This document shows, piece after piece, positions 7,947-17,194 of a stretch of DNA of 64,000 nucleotides. The DNA lies in contig NZ_CP034464.1 in the NCBI RefSeq assembly GCF_003955735.1, positions 3,162,001 through 3,226,000 of the forward strand. Reading direction: 5' to 3'. The number at the start of each line of letters is the position of its first letter. Within the stretch, counting starts at the first letter, position 1. This DNA comes from Undibacterium parvum (GTDB lineage: Bacteria; Pseudomonadota; Gammaproteobacteria; Burkholderiales; Burkholderiaceae_D). Under the pieces are notes generated by a model. It made no database searches and was not told where the DNA came from. It saw only the letters and a program-made list of their open reading frames with translations. The translations under genes and the position numbers were made by a program.

Positions 7947-9722
7947 ATGTTTTCAAATCCCGCTACTGCGCATGCTGTAAGACCACTATGGGGTGCCAGC
8001 GCGGCTGATGCAATTTCATTTTTTGCTGCGCGCGCGCGGGCTGGCGCACTGCTGCCCTTATGCCTGGTGTGGGCGCTGGCGCTGATCATGGTCGGTGCCG
8101 GTCTTGGCAGCTATGGGATACTCGATAATAACGAAGGTCTGTACTCAGAAATTCCGCGTGAAATGCTGCGCTCAGGTGATTGGCAGCATTGGATTATTCC
8201 GCACCTGAACGGTCTTTTGTACATGGAGAAGCCGCCCTTGCTGTATTGGCTGACCGCGCTTTGCTTCGCTATTTTTGGTGAGAATGAGACCGCGGCGCGG
8301 CTGGTGCCCGCCTTGTCTTCGCTGGCATGCGTGGGTGCTTTGCTGTGGTTCGGCGCGCGCCTGGGACGGGCCCGTGACGGGCGTGTGGCGGCTCTGTTGT
8401 TTATCAGCGGACTTGGCGTCACGCTGATGTCGCGCACTCTGATGTTTGATATGTTGTTGACCGCTAGTCTGACTAGCGCCTTGTTTTCTGCGTATTTATT
8501 TAGCACTGAGGGCAAGCTGAGTTGTTTGCGCTGGGCCGCCGTTTTTTTGGCCTTGGCGGTGTTGACCAAGGGCTTGGTCGCCTTGATTTTGTTTGGCTTA
8601 ATCATGGGCAGTTTTAGTCTTGTCAGCGCGACCTCGGGTGCTAATTTTTGCGCGCGTCTCAAGGCCTATTTTGATGTGAAGGCCTTGCTGATTTTTCTGG
8701 CGATCGCAGCACCCTGGCATCTGATTGCTAGCTACATAGAGCCAAATTTTGCCTGGTTTTATTTCATCAATGAACATGTCTTACGCTTTTTAGGACAAAG
8801 GCTGCCGCACGATTATTATGCCGGGAGTTGGTGGTATTACCTGCCTCGTATGTTCTTGTATTTATTCCCTGGTTCATTGCTGATACCGGTATTGTTGTTT
8901 GCTAAGAAAAAAAATCGTGCGAGTGTAAAAATACCTACAGCGCACACTAAGCACAAGCATTTGCAATGGTTTTTATTGCTGGCCTGGTTACTGCCACTGC
9001 TGTTTTTTTCTTTCTCCAAGGCCAAGGCGAATTACTATTTAATCGTGGTCATGCCTATGGCGGCGCTGCAATTTTCACTGGCTTTGCAACAGCGCAGAAT
9101 GACGCGCAGCGTGCGGGTCGCACCTGGTCTGATTTTGAGCGCTGTGCTGTTGTTACTGGCATGGGGTGCGACTGAACTAGGTGAGTCGCAACTCGATGCG
9201 ATACAGATAGGCGCTTGGCCGGCCAGCGTGTTTCTGGCATATGCGCTGGTGGCCATGGCGTGTTTGAGTCTGCTCTGTAGCGTCCTGACATGGCGCTACC
9301 CGAGAACCGGTTTACTCAGTTATCTGCTGTTGCCATTGGCTCAGTTGTGCTTGTGTCTGAGCTTATTGCAAGCGGCCGAGCCTGTGCTCTCAACCAAGGG
9401 CATGGCGAGTCTGCTACAAGAGCAGCATGGCGAGCGCAGCGTGTTTTTATATCGCGGATATGAAGAGCATTCTTCTTTGCCGTTTTATCTGAAGAAATCT
9501 TTGCCGCTGGTGGATTCGCGTAGTAGTGATTTATTCTGGGGCAATAAGCTGCGCGTCAATGATATCGTGTTGAGCGACCACGGTTTTGACGGCGCCTCGG
9601 ATAATGGCGCGATCGCGCTCTTGGTGCAGCACGCCGATGTGCATCATTTTTTACTCAAAGACTATAGTAAGAAATTTTCCAGCATCAAAAAATATAGCAA
9701 CGCCACTCTGTTTATTAACTAA
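7947..9722 (+). CDS. ArnT-like (GT39/PMT family) membrane glycosyltransferase
   Basis: A 591-residue polytopic inner-membrane protein of the PMT/ArnT superfamily (GT-C fold), which moves a sugar from a polyprenyl-phosphate donor to lipid A, protein or another acceptor in the periplasm. After the first membrane helix comes the catalytic loop GILDNNEGLYSEIPREML, with the DxE-like acidic residues, then MEKPPLLYWLTAL, the typical ArnT 'KPPL' motif. About 11-12 hydrophobic segments follow, and the soluble C-terminal part is about 100 residues. The start is set at 7947 (MFSNPAT), because upstream codons lack a membrane-topogenic pattern. The sugar cannot be told: aminoarabinose genes do not adjoin, and the next gene is a PEP-CTERM protein. 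Confidence 0.85.
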   Translation: MFSNPATAHAVRPLWGASAADAISFFAARARAGALLPLCLVWALALIMVGAGLGSYGILDNNEGLYSEIPREMLRSGDWQHWIIPHLNGLLYMEKPPLLYWLTALCFAIFGENETAARLVPALSSLACVGALLWFGARLGRARDGRVAALLFISGLGVTLMSRTLMFDMLLTASLTSALFSAYLFSTEGKLSCLRWAAVFLALAVLTKGLVALILFGLIMGSFSLVSATSGANFCARLKAYFDVKALLIFLAIAAPWHLIASYIEPNFAWFYFINEHVLRFLGQRLPHDYYAGSWWYYLPRMFLYLFPGSLLIPVLLFAKKKNRASVKIPTAHTKHKHLQWFLLLAWLLPLLFFSFSKAKANYYLIVVMPMAALQFSLALQQRRMTRSVRVAPGLILSAVLLLLAWGATELGESQLDAIQIGAWPASVFLAYALVAMACLSLLCSVLTWRYPRTGLLSYLLLPLAQLCLCLSLLQAAEPVLSTKGMASLLQEQHGERSVFLYRGYEEHSSLPFYLKKSLPLVDSRSSDLFWGNKLRVNDIVLSDHGFDGASDNGAIALLVQHADVHHFLLKDYSKKFSSIKKYSNATLFIN

Positions 9723-9796
9723 ACGCTAATGCTGGTAACAGCATGGCTTTGCCCACTCTAAAGCGCAAGCATACCAGCCAAAAGCTGAATAGCCGC

Positions 9797-9875
9797 CCTG
9801 CCAAGGCGCATATACCATGCGCTTCTTCAAGCACCTAGGCCTGCGAGCCGCATAGAATATGCGCGCTGGCAGGGG
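9797..9875. repeat. Dispersed palindromic repeat, copy 3
   Basis: CCTGCCAAGGCGCATATACC at 9797 and GAATATGCGCGCTGGCAGG at 9856 form the outer stem. The loop CTTCTTCAAGCACCTAGGCCTGC closely matches that of copy 2. The inner part of the right arm (CATAGAAT) no longer pairs perfectly with the left (ATACCATG), giving a bulge. It lies 75 bp after the glycosyltransferase stop codon, same orientation as copies 1 and 2. Confidence 0.82.
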
Positions 9876-10017
9876 AGGTCGTTTATATCTTGCAATTCTT
9901 AGTCGTTTTAGCAATGTCGAATATTTTTACACTCTTGCGATTTGTGGAGTGCATCCTAAGCCTAGTTGCGCAATTAAGTATTTGATTTTACTTAGCTAAT
10001 ATTTTACATGCATGATT

Positions 10018-10033
10018 TGGTATGTAATTTGCT
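10018..10033 (+). promoter_or_regulatory. Sigma-54 (RpoN)-type promoter of the PEP-CTERM gene
   Basis: TGGTATGTAATTTGCT matches the -24/-12 consensus TGGCACG-N4-TTGCW at all but two defined positions, with the exact 10-base gap between the GG and GC dinucleotides. It would give a leader of roughly 190 nt before the ATG at 10232. PEP-CTERM genes in betaproteobacteria are known to be driven by RpoN with the PrsK/PrsR pair, so the context fits. Upstream activator sites were not identified. Confidence 0.65.
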
Positions 10034-10231
10034 TGAACATTTCTTGATAATTACTGGATAGATACGGGCTCGTTTAAACGGAAACTGCGTTGTTGTGGCT
10101 AAGTATTTGGTTTCCTGAGATTAATATTTTAATTTGTTTCGTTTTAAGTTTTTTTTTCTTCTGTGTTTCGATTATGTAGGTCCTGTTTTGGATGATGTGA
10201 TTGTTTCAATAAATCAAACTTTGGGAATAAT

Positions 10232-11077
10232 ATGAAAATGTTAAAATCAAAAATCTTAGCCGGGCTCGTGCTCGCGGCTTCCTGTCTTAGCGCCCATGCG
10301 AGTTATATCGTTGGCGGAGCAACTAATTCTCTCATATCTGATAGTGGGGGATGGGCTTGGGATGGCGCCTATATGGCTGGCTTTCGTGGTGCACTGGAAA
10401 ATACTAGTAATTTTGGTCCGGCTGGTATCGTCAATCGCACTATTTCCACCACCAATCTGAACGCGGTGAATAGCGGCACTCTGGCTGGTGTGAATATGTT
10501 TGTCGGAACTTGGGTATCGGATGCGCAAGGTGCAGGTTTTTCTGCCGCAATGATGAGTTTTTTCTTGGGCGGTGGTGATCTCTTTTTACTACAAGACGAT
10601 TCCAGTCACGACATCTTGGGAACCACGTTGGGCATCAGTACCACGGCCAGCGACGGCTCAGATTCAAATGGCAGTGCCCCGCTATTTAGTGGCCCCTTCG
10701 GCAACGCCAGTAACGTCAAACAATTCTACAATGTCGGGCAATTAGATGAAACCGCAGTTCTGGCAAAACATGGCCACGTTGGTGGTAGAAACGCCAGCAA
10801 TCAAGTGACCTCTGCATATTGGCATGCGGGTGAATATGCCGCTGGTGCTGGGTCTTTGTTTATCATCGCTGACATCGATATGATTGCAACAACCAGCGCG
10901 TGCGGAAGTCCGGTGTGCGGGGCAAGTTATGCGCCGCTGAACGACAATGGTATCTATGCTTTAAATACTTTTAGCTTCTTGCAAGCGAATAGCGGTAGCA
11001 AAGTGCCAGAGCCAGGCAGCATTGCTTTATTTGGTGGCGCCTTGGTGTTGCTGGCCTTACGCCGCCGCGCCATGTAA
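10232..11077 (+). CDS. PEP-CTERM sorting domain protein (secreted/cell-surface)
   Basis: A 281-residue exported protein. An N-terminal Sec signal (MKMLKSKILAGLVLAASCLSA, cut near AHA-S) is followed by a soluble domain. At the C-terminus (about 258-281) is the sorting signal VPEPGSIALFGG, a hydrophobic helix, and the basic end RRRAM, which exosortase EpsH recognises and cuts. The middle (about 85-140) has GVNMFVGTWVSD and an alternating strand/helix run ending FLGGGDLFLLQDD, reminiscent of a GATase-like Rossmann fold, but this is a weak impression. GGGAA precedes the ATG by 6 bases. The exosortase gene is not in the window. A sigma-54-type promoter lies upstream. Confidence 0.87.
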   Translation: MKMLKSKILAGLVLAASCLSAHASYIVGGATNSLISDSGGWAWDGAYMAGFRGALENTSNFGPAGIVNRTISTTNLNAVNSGTLAGVNMFVGTWVSDAQGAGFSAAMMSFFLGGGDLFLLQDDSSHDILGTTLGISTTASDGSDSNGSAPLFSGPFGNASNVKQFYNVGQLDETAVLAKHGHVGGRNASNQVTSAYWHAGEYAAGAGSLFIIADIDMIATTSACGSPVCGASYAPLNDNGIYALNTFSFLQANSGSKVPEPGSIALFGGALVLLALRRRAM

Positions 11078-11101
11078 TTTGTTGGTGCTAGTTTGACTCG
11101 C

Positions 11102-11139
11102 AAAATGGGCGCACTCTGTGAATTGGCGCCCATTTTTTA
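11102..11139. terminator. Bidirectional terminator between the PEP-CTERM gene and benE
   Basis: AAAATGGGCGC and GCGCCCATTTTTT pair around a 13-base loop; T-tract on the plus-strand side, A-tract on the other. It serves the PEP-CTERM gene and probably the convergent benE transcript. Confidence 0.85.
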
Positions 11140-11155
11140 TGCCTCTCTTGTTCTG

Positions 11156-12430
11156 TTAACTAGCTTTTGGTCGCAGCACAAAATAACTCAGTAAACCTAT
11201 ACCTATGCCCCAACAGGCTGAGCCCAATCCCAGCACAGTGACGTTGGAGGCGGTAACGATGAAGGTCAATAAAGCCGCTTCTCTTTCGCTAGCTTCCTGC
11301 ATGGCATTGACTAGGCCATTCTGGATCGCGCCTAGTAAGGCCAGCCCTGCAACGGTGCCCACCAGTGCCGGTGGCAAGTGCATGAAGCTGTCGGTCAAGG
11401 AACCTGCAAAGCTGCCGATTAGCAGATAAAATGCACCGCAGGCGAGGCCCGCCAGCCAGCGTTTTTCGGGCTGGTGATGGGCTTCCGGGCCGGTGCAGAT
11501 GGCGGCCGTGATCGCTGCCAGGTTAATGCCATGTGAGCCGAACGGCGCAGTGATCAGGCTGGCCAGTCCAGTGGTACTGATCAGTGTATCGACCGGAGCG
11601 TTATAGTCGGCGGCACGCAGTACCGCGACCCCCGGTACCTGTTGGCCAGTGAGGCAAAGTACCGCCAGCGGCAGGCCTATGCTAATGATGGCGCTCAGTG
11701 AAAACTCTGGAGTGGTCCAGACTGGCTGGGTTAAGGAAAATTGCATGACACTACCGCTGGCGCTGTTGACCGCGCTGCCGCCCCAGCCCAAACCCAGCCA
11801 CAGGGCGATTCCCAGTAACAAGGTCAGGACGATGGCATAGCGTGCCGAACTGCGCTTGAAGAGTAGATAGCCGACAAACATCGCCGCCACCAGTAAAGGC
11901 GCACCAGCCACAGAACTGCGCGCGCCAGCAAAAACTTCGACCCCAAACTTAAACAAGATACCGGCCAACATGGCGGCGCACAGACTCTTTGGAATCAGGA
12001 CCATCAGGCGTTCGAATACGCCGCTCAGGCTGATGAGCAACATCACGGCTGCTGCAAACAGATAGGCAGCGATGGCCTGGTTATACGGTATTGTGGCTAA
12101 GGCGCTTACCAGCAGAGCAGCGCCCGGTGTATTCCAGGCGCAGATCACGGGGATCTTGTGACGCCAGCTCAGCCAGACACAGCAAACACCGGCCCCGATA
12201 GAGATGGCCCAAACCCAGGACGCCATTTGCGCCTGGCTCAGCCCGGCCGTTTGACCTGCCTGCAAAATGAGTAGCATAGGCCCGGTGTAGGAAATGAGCA
12301 CTGCGATGAAACCGGCCAGCACCGCCGGAAATACATCGTGGGCCTGACGCCATGTTATTCGACTTAGCAAAGAACTGTCCGCAAGAGTGCCGGCAGGCTG
12401 TGAGAGGGGGATAGGTTTGGAAGTAGTCAT
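11156..12430 (-). CDS. benE: Benzoate/H+ symporter family (BenE) transporter
   Basis: A 424-residue polytopic membrane protein of the BenE family (NCS2-like fold), about 12 hydrophobic helices. Typical stretches include FPAVLAGFIAVLISYTGP near the N-terminus, ICAWNTPGAALL, and PFGSHGINLAAITAAICTGPEAH in the pore region. The family includes BenE of Acinetobacter and E. coli YdcO; the true substrate of most members is untested, and no benzoate catabolic genes are near. The ATG at 12430 (MTTSKPIPL) is chosen over 12448 because it leaves room for the divergent regulator's promoter. The adjacent MocR-type gene is probably its regulator. Confidence 0.87.
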   Translation of the reverse strand: MTTSKPIPLSQPAGTLADSSLLSRITWRQAHDVFPAVLAGFIAVLISYTGPMLLILQAGQTAGLSQAQMASWVWAISIGAGVCCVWLSWRHKIPVICAWNTPGAALLVSALATIPYNQAIAAYLFAAAVMLLISLSGVFERLMVLIPKSLCAAMLAGILFKFGVEVFAGARSSVAGAPLLVAAMFVGYLLFKRSSARYAIVLTLLLGIALWLGLGWGGSAVNSASGSVMQFSLTQPVWTTPEFSLSAIISIGLPLAVLCLTGQQVPGVAVLRAADYNAPVDTLISTTGLASLITAPFGSHGINLAAITAAICTGPEAHHQPEKRWLAGLACGAFYLLIGSFAGSLTDSFMHLPPALVGTVAGLALLGAIQNGLVNAMQEASEREAALLTFIVTASNVTVLGLGSACWGIGIGLLSYFVLRPKAS

Positions 12431-12461
12431 GTGCTCAGTGTAGGGCAAGCGGAGAGACTAT

Positions 12462-12490
12462 TTGCCTACAGTTGCGAACTGCCTTATGCT
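12462..12490 (+). promoter_or_regulatory. Sigma-70-type promoter of the MocR gene, with possible operator
   Basis: TTGCCT (12462-12467), a 17-base spacer, then TATGCT (12485-12490). The predicted transcript would begin very close to the ATG at 12497, so translation may be leaderless or start at the ATG at 12518. CTGTACAG (12489-12496) and ACTGT-N8-ACAGT (12512-12529) are small dyads that could be MocR or self-regulatory sites. Confidence 0.5.
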
Positions 12491-12496
12491 GTACAG

Positions 12497-13972
12497 ATGA
12501 AAAAATCTGAAACTGTAATGCAGCACAGTTACCGTCAGCTGGCAGATCACCTGGTGCGCGCGATCAAGGCTGTCGATTATCAGGTGGGGGAGCGGCTACC
12601 GTCGGTGCGTGCCTATGCCTTGGCGCACGGCGTGAGTGCCTCCACCGTGATCCGCTGCTACCGTTATCTGGAGTCCTTAGGCCTGGTCGAGGCGCGCTCT
12701 AAATCGGGCATGTACGTAACAGACTGGAAGGCGCAGAGTGTCAGCCGTAGCGCGCGGCAAACGCATGGTGCAATGAGTGCGCCGCTTATGGAATACGATA
12801 AGCTGATGTCGCACCAGCATCGCATGATGCAGTTGTATGCGCTCACCTCTCAACCTCTGCATCTGGGTCTGCACCTGGCCAATGCGGCACCGGCCTGGTA
12901 TCCGTGCGACGCCTTGGCGAAAATAGGCCAGCGCTTGCTACGCAGCGATCCGCAAGCCATAGGGCTGTACCCAACCGGCACTGGTTTGCCGGCCTTAAAG
13001 AGTGCCTTGATTCATCATCTGGCCAGTTTCGGCGTCGATCTGCAAGCGGCGGATTTACTCATCACCAATGGCAGTACCGAGGCCCTGAGCGTGGCTTTGC
13101 GGGCGGTGGCGCAAGCGGGCGATACCGTGATAGTCGAGTCTCCGGTGTATTTCGGGCTGCTGCAAATGATAGAGAATTTAGGTTTGAAAGCGCTGGAAGT
13201 GCCTTGTGTGCCGGGTCTGGGTCTCAGCCTGGAAGCACTGGAATATGCGCTGGAACATCATGCCGGGGTAAAGGCGATCGTGGCGATGCCCAATTTTCAG
13301 AATCCTCTCGGTTGCCCCATGAGCGAGAAAAATAAGCGGCGCTTACTAAAATTGGTCGAGCAATATGATATTGCCCTGATCGAGGATGATGTGTTTGGCG
13401 ATCTCGCGCATCAGGGTGAACGTCCGCAGCCGGTCAAGGCCTGGGATAAACATGGACACGTGATCTATTGCGGCTCTTGCAGTAAAAGTATGGCACCGGC
13501 GTTTCGCCTGGGCTGGATCTCAGGTGGTCGCTACCACGGTCGCATCGCCGCATTAAAATTAAGTAACTCCTTAGTCACGCCTTTGTTTGAGCAAGCGGTG
13601 CTGGCCGAGTTCTTGCATTCCGGCGCGCTGCCATCGCATCTGCGCAAGCTGCGTGAACGGCTGGTGGCAAATATTCCGCTGGTGCTGGCGGCGGTGCAGC
13701 GCTATTTTCCTGCTGGGACGCAAGTGCTCAGTCCGGCTGGCGGCTGGTGGTTGTGGTTGCAACTGCCAGACAATATCGACAGTCTGGCTTTATTGCGCTT
13801 GGCAGTCGCTGAGGGTATCGCGTTTACGCCGGGTGTGATGTTTTCCAATTCGAGCAAATATGCACACTTCATGCGCATGAATATTGGACGTCCCTGGGAT
13901 AAGGAGTTGGAGCAGGGCATGCAGACCTTGGGGCGATTGCTGGCGCAGTTGATGGCGGCACGCTTGGCGTGA
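12497..13972 (+). CDS. MocR-family (GntR-HTH plus aminotransferase domain) regulator
   Basis: A 491-residue MocR/PdxR-type protein. An N-terminal GntR winged helix (YRQLADHLVRAIKAVDYQVGERLPSVRAYALAHGVSASTV) is joined to a fold-type I aminotransferase domain. The latter shows YPTGTGLPALKSAL, ITNGSTEALSVALRA, AMPNFQNPLGCPM, EDDVFGDL and the PLP-lysine motif CGSCSKSMAPAFRLGW. Such proteins usually do not catalyse transamination but use PLP or an amino-PLP adduct as effector. It is divergent from benE, an arrangement that suggests direct control. The ATG at 12497 or 12518 is likely; the frame is open back to 12431. Confidence 0.9.
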   Translation: MKKSETVMQHSYRQLADHLVRAIKAVDYQVGERLPSVRAYALAHGVSASTVIRCYRYLESLGLVEARSKSGMYVTDWKAQSVSRSARQTHGAMSAPLMEYDKLMSHQHRMMQLYALTSQPLHLGLHLANAAPAWYPCDALAKIGQRLLRSDPQAIGLYPTGTGLPALKSALIHHLASFGVDLQAADLLITNGSTEALSVALRAVAQAGDTVIVESPVYFGLLQMIENLGLKALEVPCVPGLGLSLEALEYALEHHAGVKAIVAMPNFQNPLGCPMSEKNKRRLLKLVEQYDIALIEDDVFGDLAHQGERPQPVKAWDKHGHVIYCGSCSKSMAPAFRLGWISGGRYHGRIAALKLSNSLVTPLFEQAVLAEFLHSGALPSHLRKLRERLVANIPLVLAAVQRYFPAGTQVLSPAGGWWLWLQLPDNIDSLALLRLAVAEGIAFTPGVMFSNSSKYAHFMRMNIGRPWDKELEQGMQTLGRLLAQLMAARLA

Positions 13973-14068
13973 GCGCACCAGGGTAAAAATGCACTTGTGA
14001 TAATGCCCTAAATAAGGAATACTTCGCCAGCAAGCTGTGAACTTTTTATCCTGAATGTGGACTAAGTT

Positions 14069-14097
14069 TTGACGGCCTTACACGGCCGGCCTATACC
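14069..14097 (+). promoter_or_regulatory. Sigma-70-type promoter of the mrp operon
   Basis: TTGACG (14069-14074), exactly 17 bases, TATACC (14092-14097); five of six -35 positions match consensus. Predicted start near 14104 gives a leader of about 64 nt. The spacer contains GGCCGGCC. The short sequence ATCCTGAAT occurs both upstream of it (14048) and just before the start codon (14155). Confidence 0.65.
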
Positions 14098-14167
14098 TAG
14101 ACTTCTACCCAGGATGTCTACGCAGCTTGGTAAGCACCTCCAACATTCACTACTATCCTGAATATCC

Positions 14168-17100
14168 ATGACGCTACAGTTAGCGAGCTACCTTAGTTTT
14201 TTTCAGCATTTTGGGCTGATTAGCCTGGTGGCTCTGCCGTTTTTGGCGAGTTTGATTGCGGCTTTTTTGCCTAGCAATGCGCGCAATGCAGAATCGACTT
14301 TGGCGGGACTGGTCGCGCTATTTTGCGTGGTGCAGGCGGCACTGTATTTTCCTGAAGTGGCCGCTGGTGGCGTGATACGGCAAGAATTTAGCTGGCTACC
14401 CTCGTTGGGCTTGAATTTTGTACTGCGCATGGATGGCTTTGCCTGGATGTTCTCTATGCTGGTGCTGGGGATGGGCGCCTTGGTGGTGCTGTATGCACGC
14501 TATTACATGTCGCCATCCGATCCGGTGCCACGGTTTTTCTCTTTCCTGCTAGCCTTCATGGGCGCCATGAGTGGCGTGGTGTTGTCGGGTAACCTGGTGC
14601 AACTGGTGCTGTTCTGGGAACTCACCAGCCTGTTTTCGTTTTTGTTGATTGGTTACTGGTACCACCGCATGGATGCACGGCGCGGTGCGCGCATGGCCTT
14701 GACGGTGACAGGCGCCGGCGGCCTGTGCCTGCTGGCCGGGGTACTGGTGTTGGGGCATATCGTCGGCAGTTATGATCTCGATGTGGTGCTGGCCTCAGGT
14801 GCGCTGGTGCGCGCCCATCCGCTCTATGTCAGCGCCTTGGTGCTGGTGCTGCTGGGCGCACTGACCAAGAGTGCACAATTTCCGTTTCACTTCTGGTTAC
14901 CGAACGCGATGGCAGCGCCGACTCCGGTCTCGGCTTATCTGCACTCTGCCACCATGGTGAAGGCAGGCGTGTTCTTGCTGGCACGCTTGTGGCCGGTGCT
15001 GGCCGGTAGTGAAGAATGGTTTTGGATCGTGACCGGCTCGGGCTTGATTACCTTATTGCTAGGTGGCTTTGCGGCGATTTTTCAACAAGACTTGAAGGGC
15101 GTGCTGGCTTATTCGACCATCTCGCACCTGGGCTTGATCACGACATTATTAGGTTTGAATAGTCCGTTGGCCGCGGTGGCCGCAGTGTTTCACATCATGA
15201 ACCACGCCACTTTTAAAGCTTCTTTATTTATGGCGGTCGGCATCATCGACCACGAAACCGGCACGCGTGACATCCGTCGTCTGAGTGGATTGATGCGTAG
15301 TATGCCAGTTACCGCCACGCTGGCGATGGTGGCTAGCGCGGCCATGGCTGGAGTGCCCTTGCTCAACGGTTTTATTTCCAAAGAAATGTTTTTTACCGAG
15401 GCGGTCTTCGTCACTAGCGTGCCCTGGTTTCAAGTGCTGTTGCCGGCTGTGGCAGTGTTGGCGGGCATTTTTAGTGTGGTGTACTCACTGCGTTTTACGG
15501 TCGATGTGTTCTTTGGTCCGGATACCAGCGCGCAATTGCCGCGCCATCCGCATGAGCCGCCGCATTGGATGCGGGTGCCGGTAGAGTTGCTGGTGCTGGC
15601 ATGTTTTGTGGTTGGTACTTTGCCGCAATGGACTATGCAGTCTGTGCTGGAAACCGCTGCCGCACCGGTAGTGGGGGGGCAACTGCCAGACTTTGATCTG
15701 GCGCTGTGGCACGGCTTCAATACGCCCTTAATCATGAGTTTGCTTGCGCTGTTTGGCGGGATTGCTTTGTACTGCGCACTACGTGGAGCACTGCGGCGTG
15801 AGCGTTTTAGTCGCACGCCGTTATTGGGTATTTTAAATGGGCAAAAATTGTTTCAGTCTAGCTTGGCCGCTTTGACCATGGGCGCGCGTCAGCTGTTACG
15901 ACTACTCTCTAGCCGGCGTTTGCAGACGCAGTTATTGCTGTTGGTGAGCGTGCTACTGATTGCCGCAACGCTGGCCACGCAAGGGCAGGACATCCAAGCA
16001 GGTGAGCGCACGCTGTTGCCGTTTTCACCTATCTTCGCGCTGCTCTGGCTGATCGGTGGCAGTGCGGCACTGGCCTGTGTCTGGGCCAGCAAATTTCACA
16101 GATTGACGGCGCTGGCATTGATGGGTGTCGCAGGACTTTGTACCGTGATTACTTTTGCCTGGTTCTCGGCACCGGATCTGGCATTGACCCAGTTATCGGT
16201 AGAGACTGTCACGACGGTGTTGATCTTGCTAGGATTGCGCTGGTTACCCAAGCGTATCGCCGCTTTGGAGGCGCTTGAAGTAAACTCTGAGAGTTTAACT
16301 TCCAGGGCCAGGCGCATGGGCCGACGCGGGCGCGACCTGCTGCTGGCGCTGATGGCGGGCGCTGGCATGACGTTGCTGTCGTATGCCATGATGAGTCGCG
16401 ATTTTCCGCAAAGTATTTCGCCGTTTTTCCTGGAACGTGCTTTACCCGAGGGCTTCGGCACCAATGTCGTCAATGTCATGCTGGTTGATTTTCGTGGCCT
16501 TGATACTCTGGGTGAAATCTCGGTGCTGGGCATCGTGGCATTGACAGTGTATGCGCTGCTGCGACGCTTTCGTCCGGCACCAGAGAGTAAGCAACTACCT
16601 TTGCAGCAGCGCCTGTTAGCCGCTGATATCGCCACCGATCTGGTGCATGCCAATACTGCGACCGATACAGCCAGTGGTTATCTGCTGGTGCCTGCGGTGC
16701 TGGTGCGCTTGCTGCTGCCGATCTCGGTGCTAATTGCCGTACATTTATTTATGCGTGGTCACAATCAACCGGGTGGCGGTTTTGTCGCAGGATTGGTTTT
16801 ATCTACCGCATTTATTTTGCAATACATAGTCTCAGGCACTTTGTGGGTAGAGGCAAATATACGGCTAAGGCCGCAACGCTGGATCGCTTTTGGTTTGCTG
16901 ATGGCAACCACTACCGGGCTGGGTTCTTTTTTCTTCGGCTATCCTTTCCTGACCACCCATACCGCGCATCTGCATTTACCTTGGTTAGGTGAAATCCATA
17001 TCGCCAGCGCCTTGTTTTACGATATAGGCGTGTTTAGTCTGGTGGTGGGGGCGACCTTATTGATACTCACTGCTCTGGGCCATCAGGCGGTGCGCGGTCA

Positions 17101-17194
17101 TCGCGGTAAATTGCGTGCAGCAGAAACAGAAGCAGACGTCGATGCGCAAGTTGATGCGGGCTATCACACACCAACTACCGAAGGGAGCGCCTAA
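14168..17194 (+). CDS. mrpA: Mrp-type Na+/H+ antiporter, fused subunit A/B
   Basis: Largest subunit of the multi-gene Na+(K+)/H+ antiporter, a membrane complex related to respiratory complex I and used for pH and salt homeostasis. The 1008 residues comprise an MrpA part (NuoL-like, about 16 or more helices) with the conserved ion-path glutamate in LVLFWELTSLFSFLLIGYW and lysine in GALTKSAQFPFHFWLP, then HSATMVKAGVFLLARL. A C-terminal MrpB-like domain (from about 830) contains FMRGHNQPGGGFVAGLVLSTAF. A/B fusion is the usual form in many proteobacteria (PhaAB). It heads a six-gene operon with overlapping start/stop codons. Confidence 0.95.
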   Translation: MTLQLASYLSFFQHFGLISLVALPFLASLIAAFLPSNARNAESTLAGLVALFCVVQAALYFPEVAAGGVIRQEFSWLPSLGLNFVLRMDGFAWMFSMLVLGMGALVVLYARYYMSPSDPVPRFFSFLLAFMGAMSGVVLSGNLVQLVLFWELTSLFSFLLIGYWYHRMDARRGARMALTVTGAGGLCLLAGVLVLGHIVGSYDLDVVLASGALVRAHPLYVSALVLVLLGALTKSAQFPFHFWLPNAMAAPTPVSAYLHSATMVKAGVFLLARLWPVLAGSEEWFWIVTGSGLITLLLGGFAAIFQQDLKGVLAYSTISHLGLITTLLGLNSPLAAVAAVFHIMNHATFKASLFMAVGIIDHETGTRDIRRLSGLMRSMPVTATLAMVASAAMAGVPLLNGFISKEMFFTEAVFVTSVPWFQVLLPAVAVLAGIFSVVYSLRFTVDVFFGPDTSAQLPRHPHEPPHWMRVPVELLVLACFVVGTLPQWTMQSVLETAAAPVVGGQLPDFDLALWHGFNTPLIMSLLALFGGIALYCALRGALRRERFSRTPLLGILNGQKLFQSSLAALTMGARQLLRLLSSRRLQTQLLLLVSVLLIAATLATQGQDIQAGERTLLPFSPIFALLWLIGGSAALACVWASKFHRLTALALMGVAGLCTVITFAWFSAPDLALTQLSVETVTTVLILLGLRWLPKRIAALEALEVNSESLTSRARRMGRRGRDLLLALMAGAGMTLLSYAMMSRDFPQSISPFFLERALPEGFGTNVVNVMLVDFRGLDTLGEISVLGIVALTVYALLRRFRPAPESKQLPLQQRLLAADIATDLVHANTATDTASGYLLVPAVLVRLLLPISVLIAVHLFMRGHNQPGGGFVAGLVLSTAFILQYIVSGTLWVEANIRLRPQRWIAFGLLMATTTGLGSFFFGYPFLTTHTAHLHLPWLGEIHIASALFYDIGVFSLVVGATLLILTALGHQAVRGHRGKLRAAETEADVDAQVDAGYHTPTTEGSA

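Noticed and set aside
15430..15816. A 128-codon minus-strand ORF opposite mrpA
   Set aside because: Shadow frame without ribosome binding site or domain.
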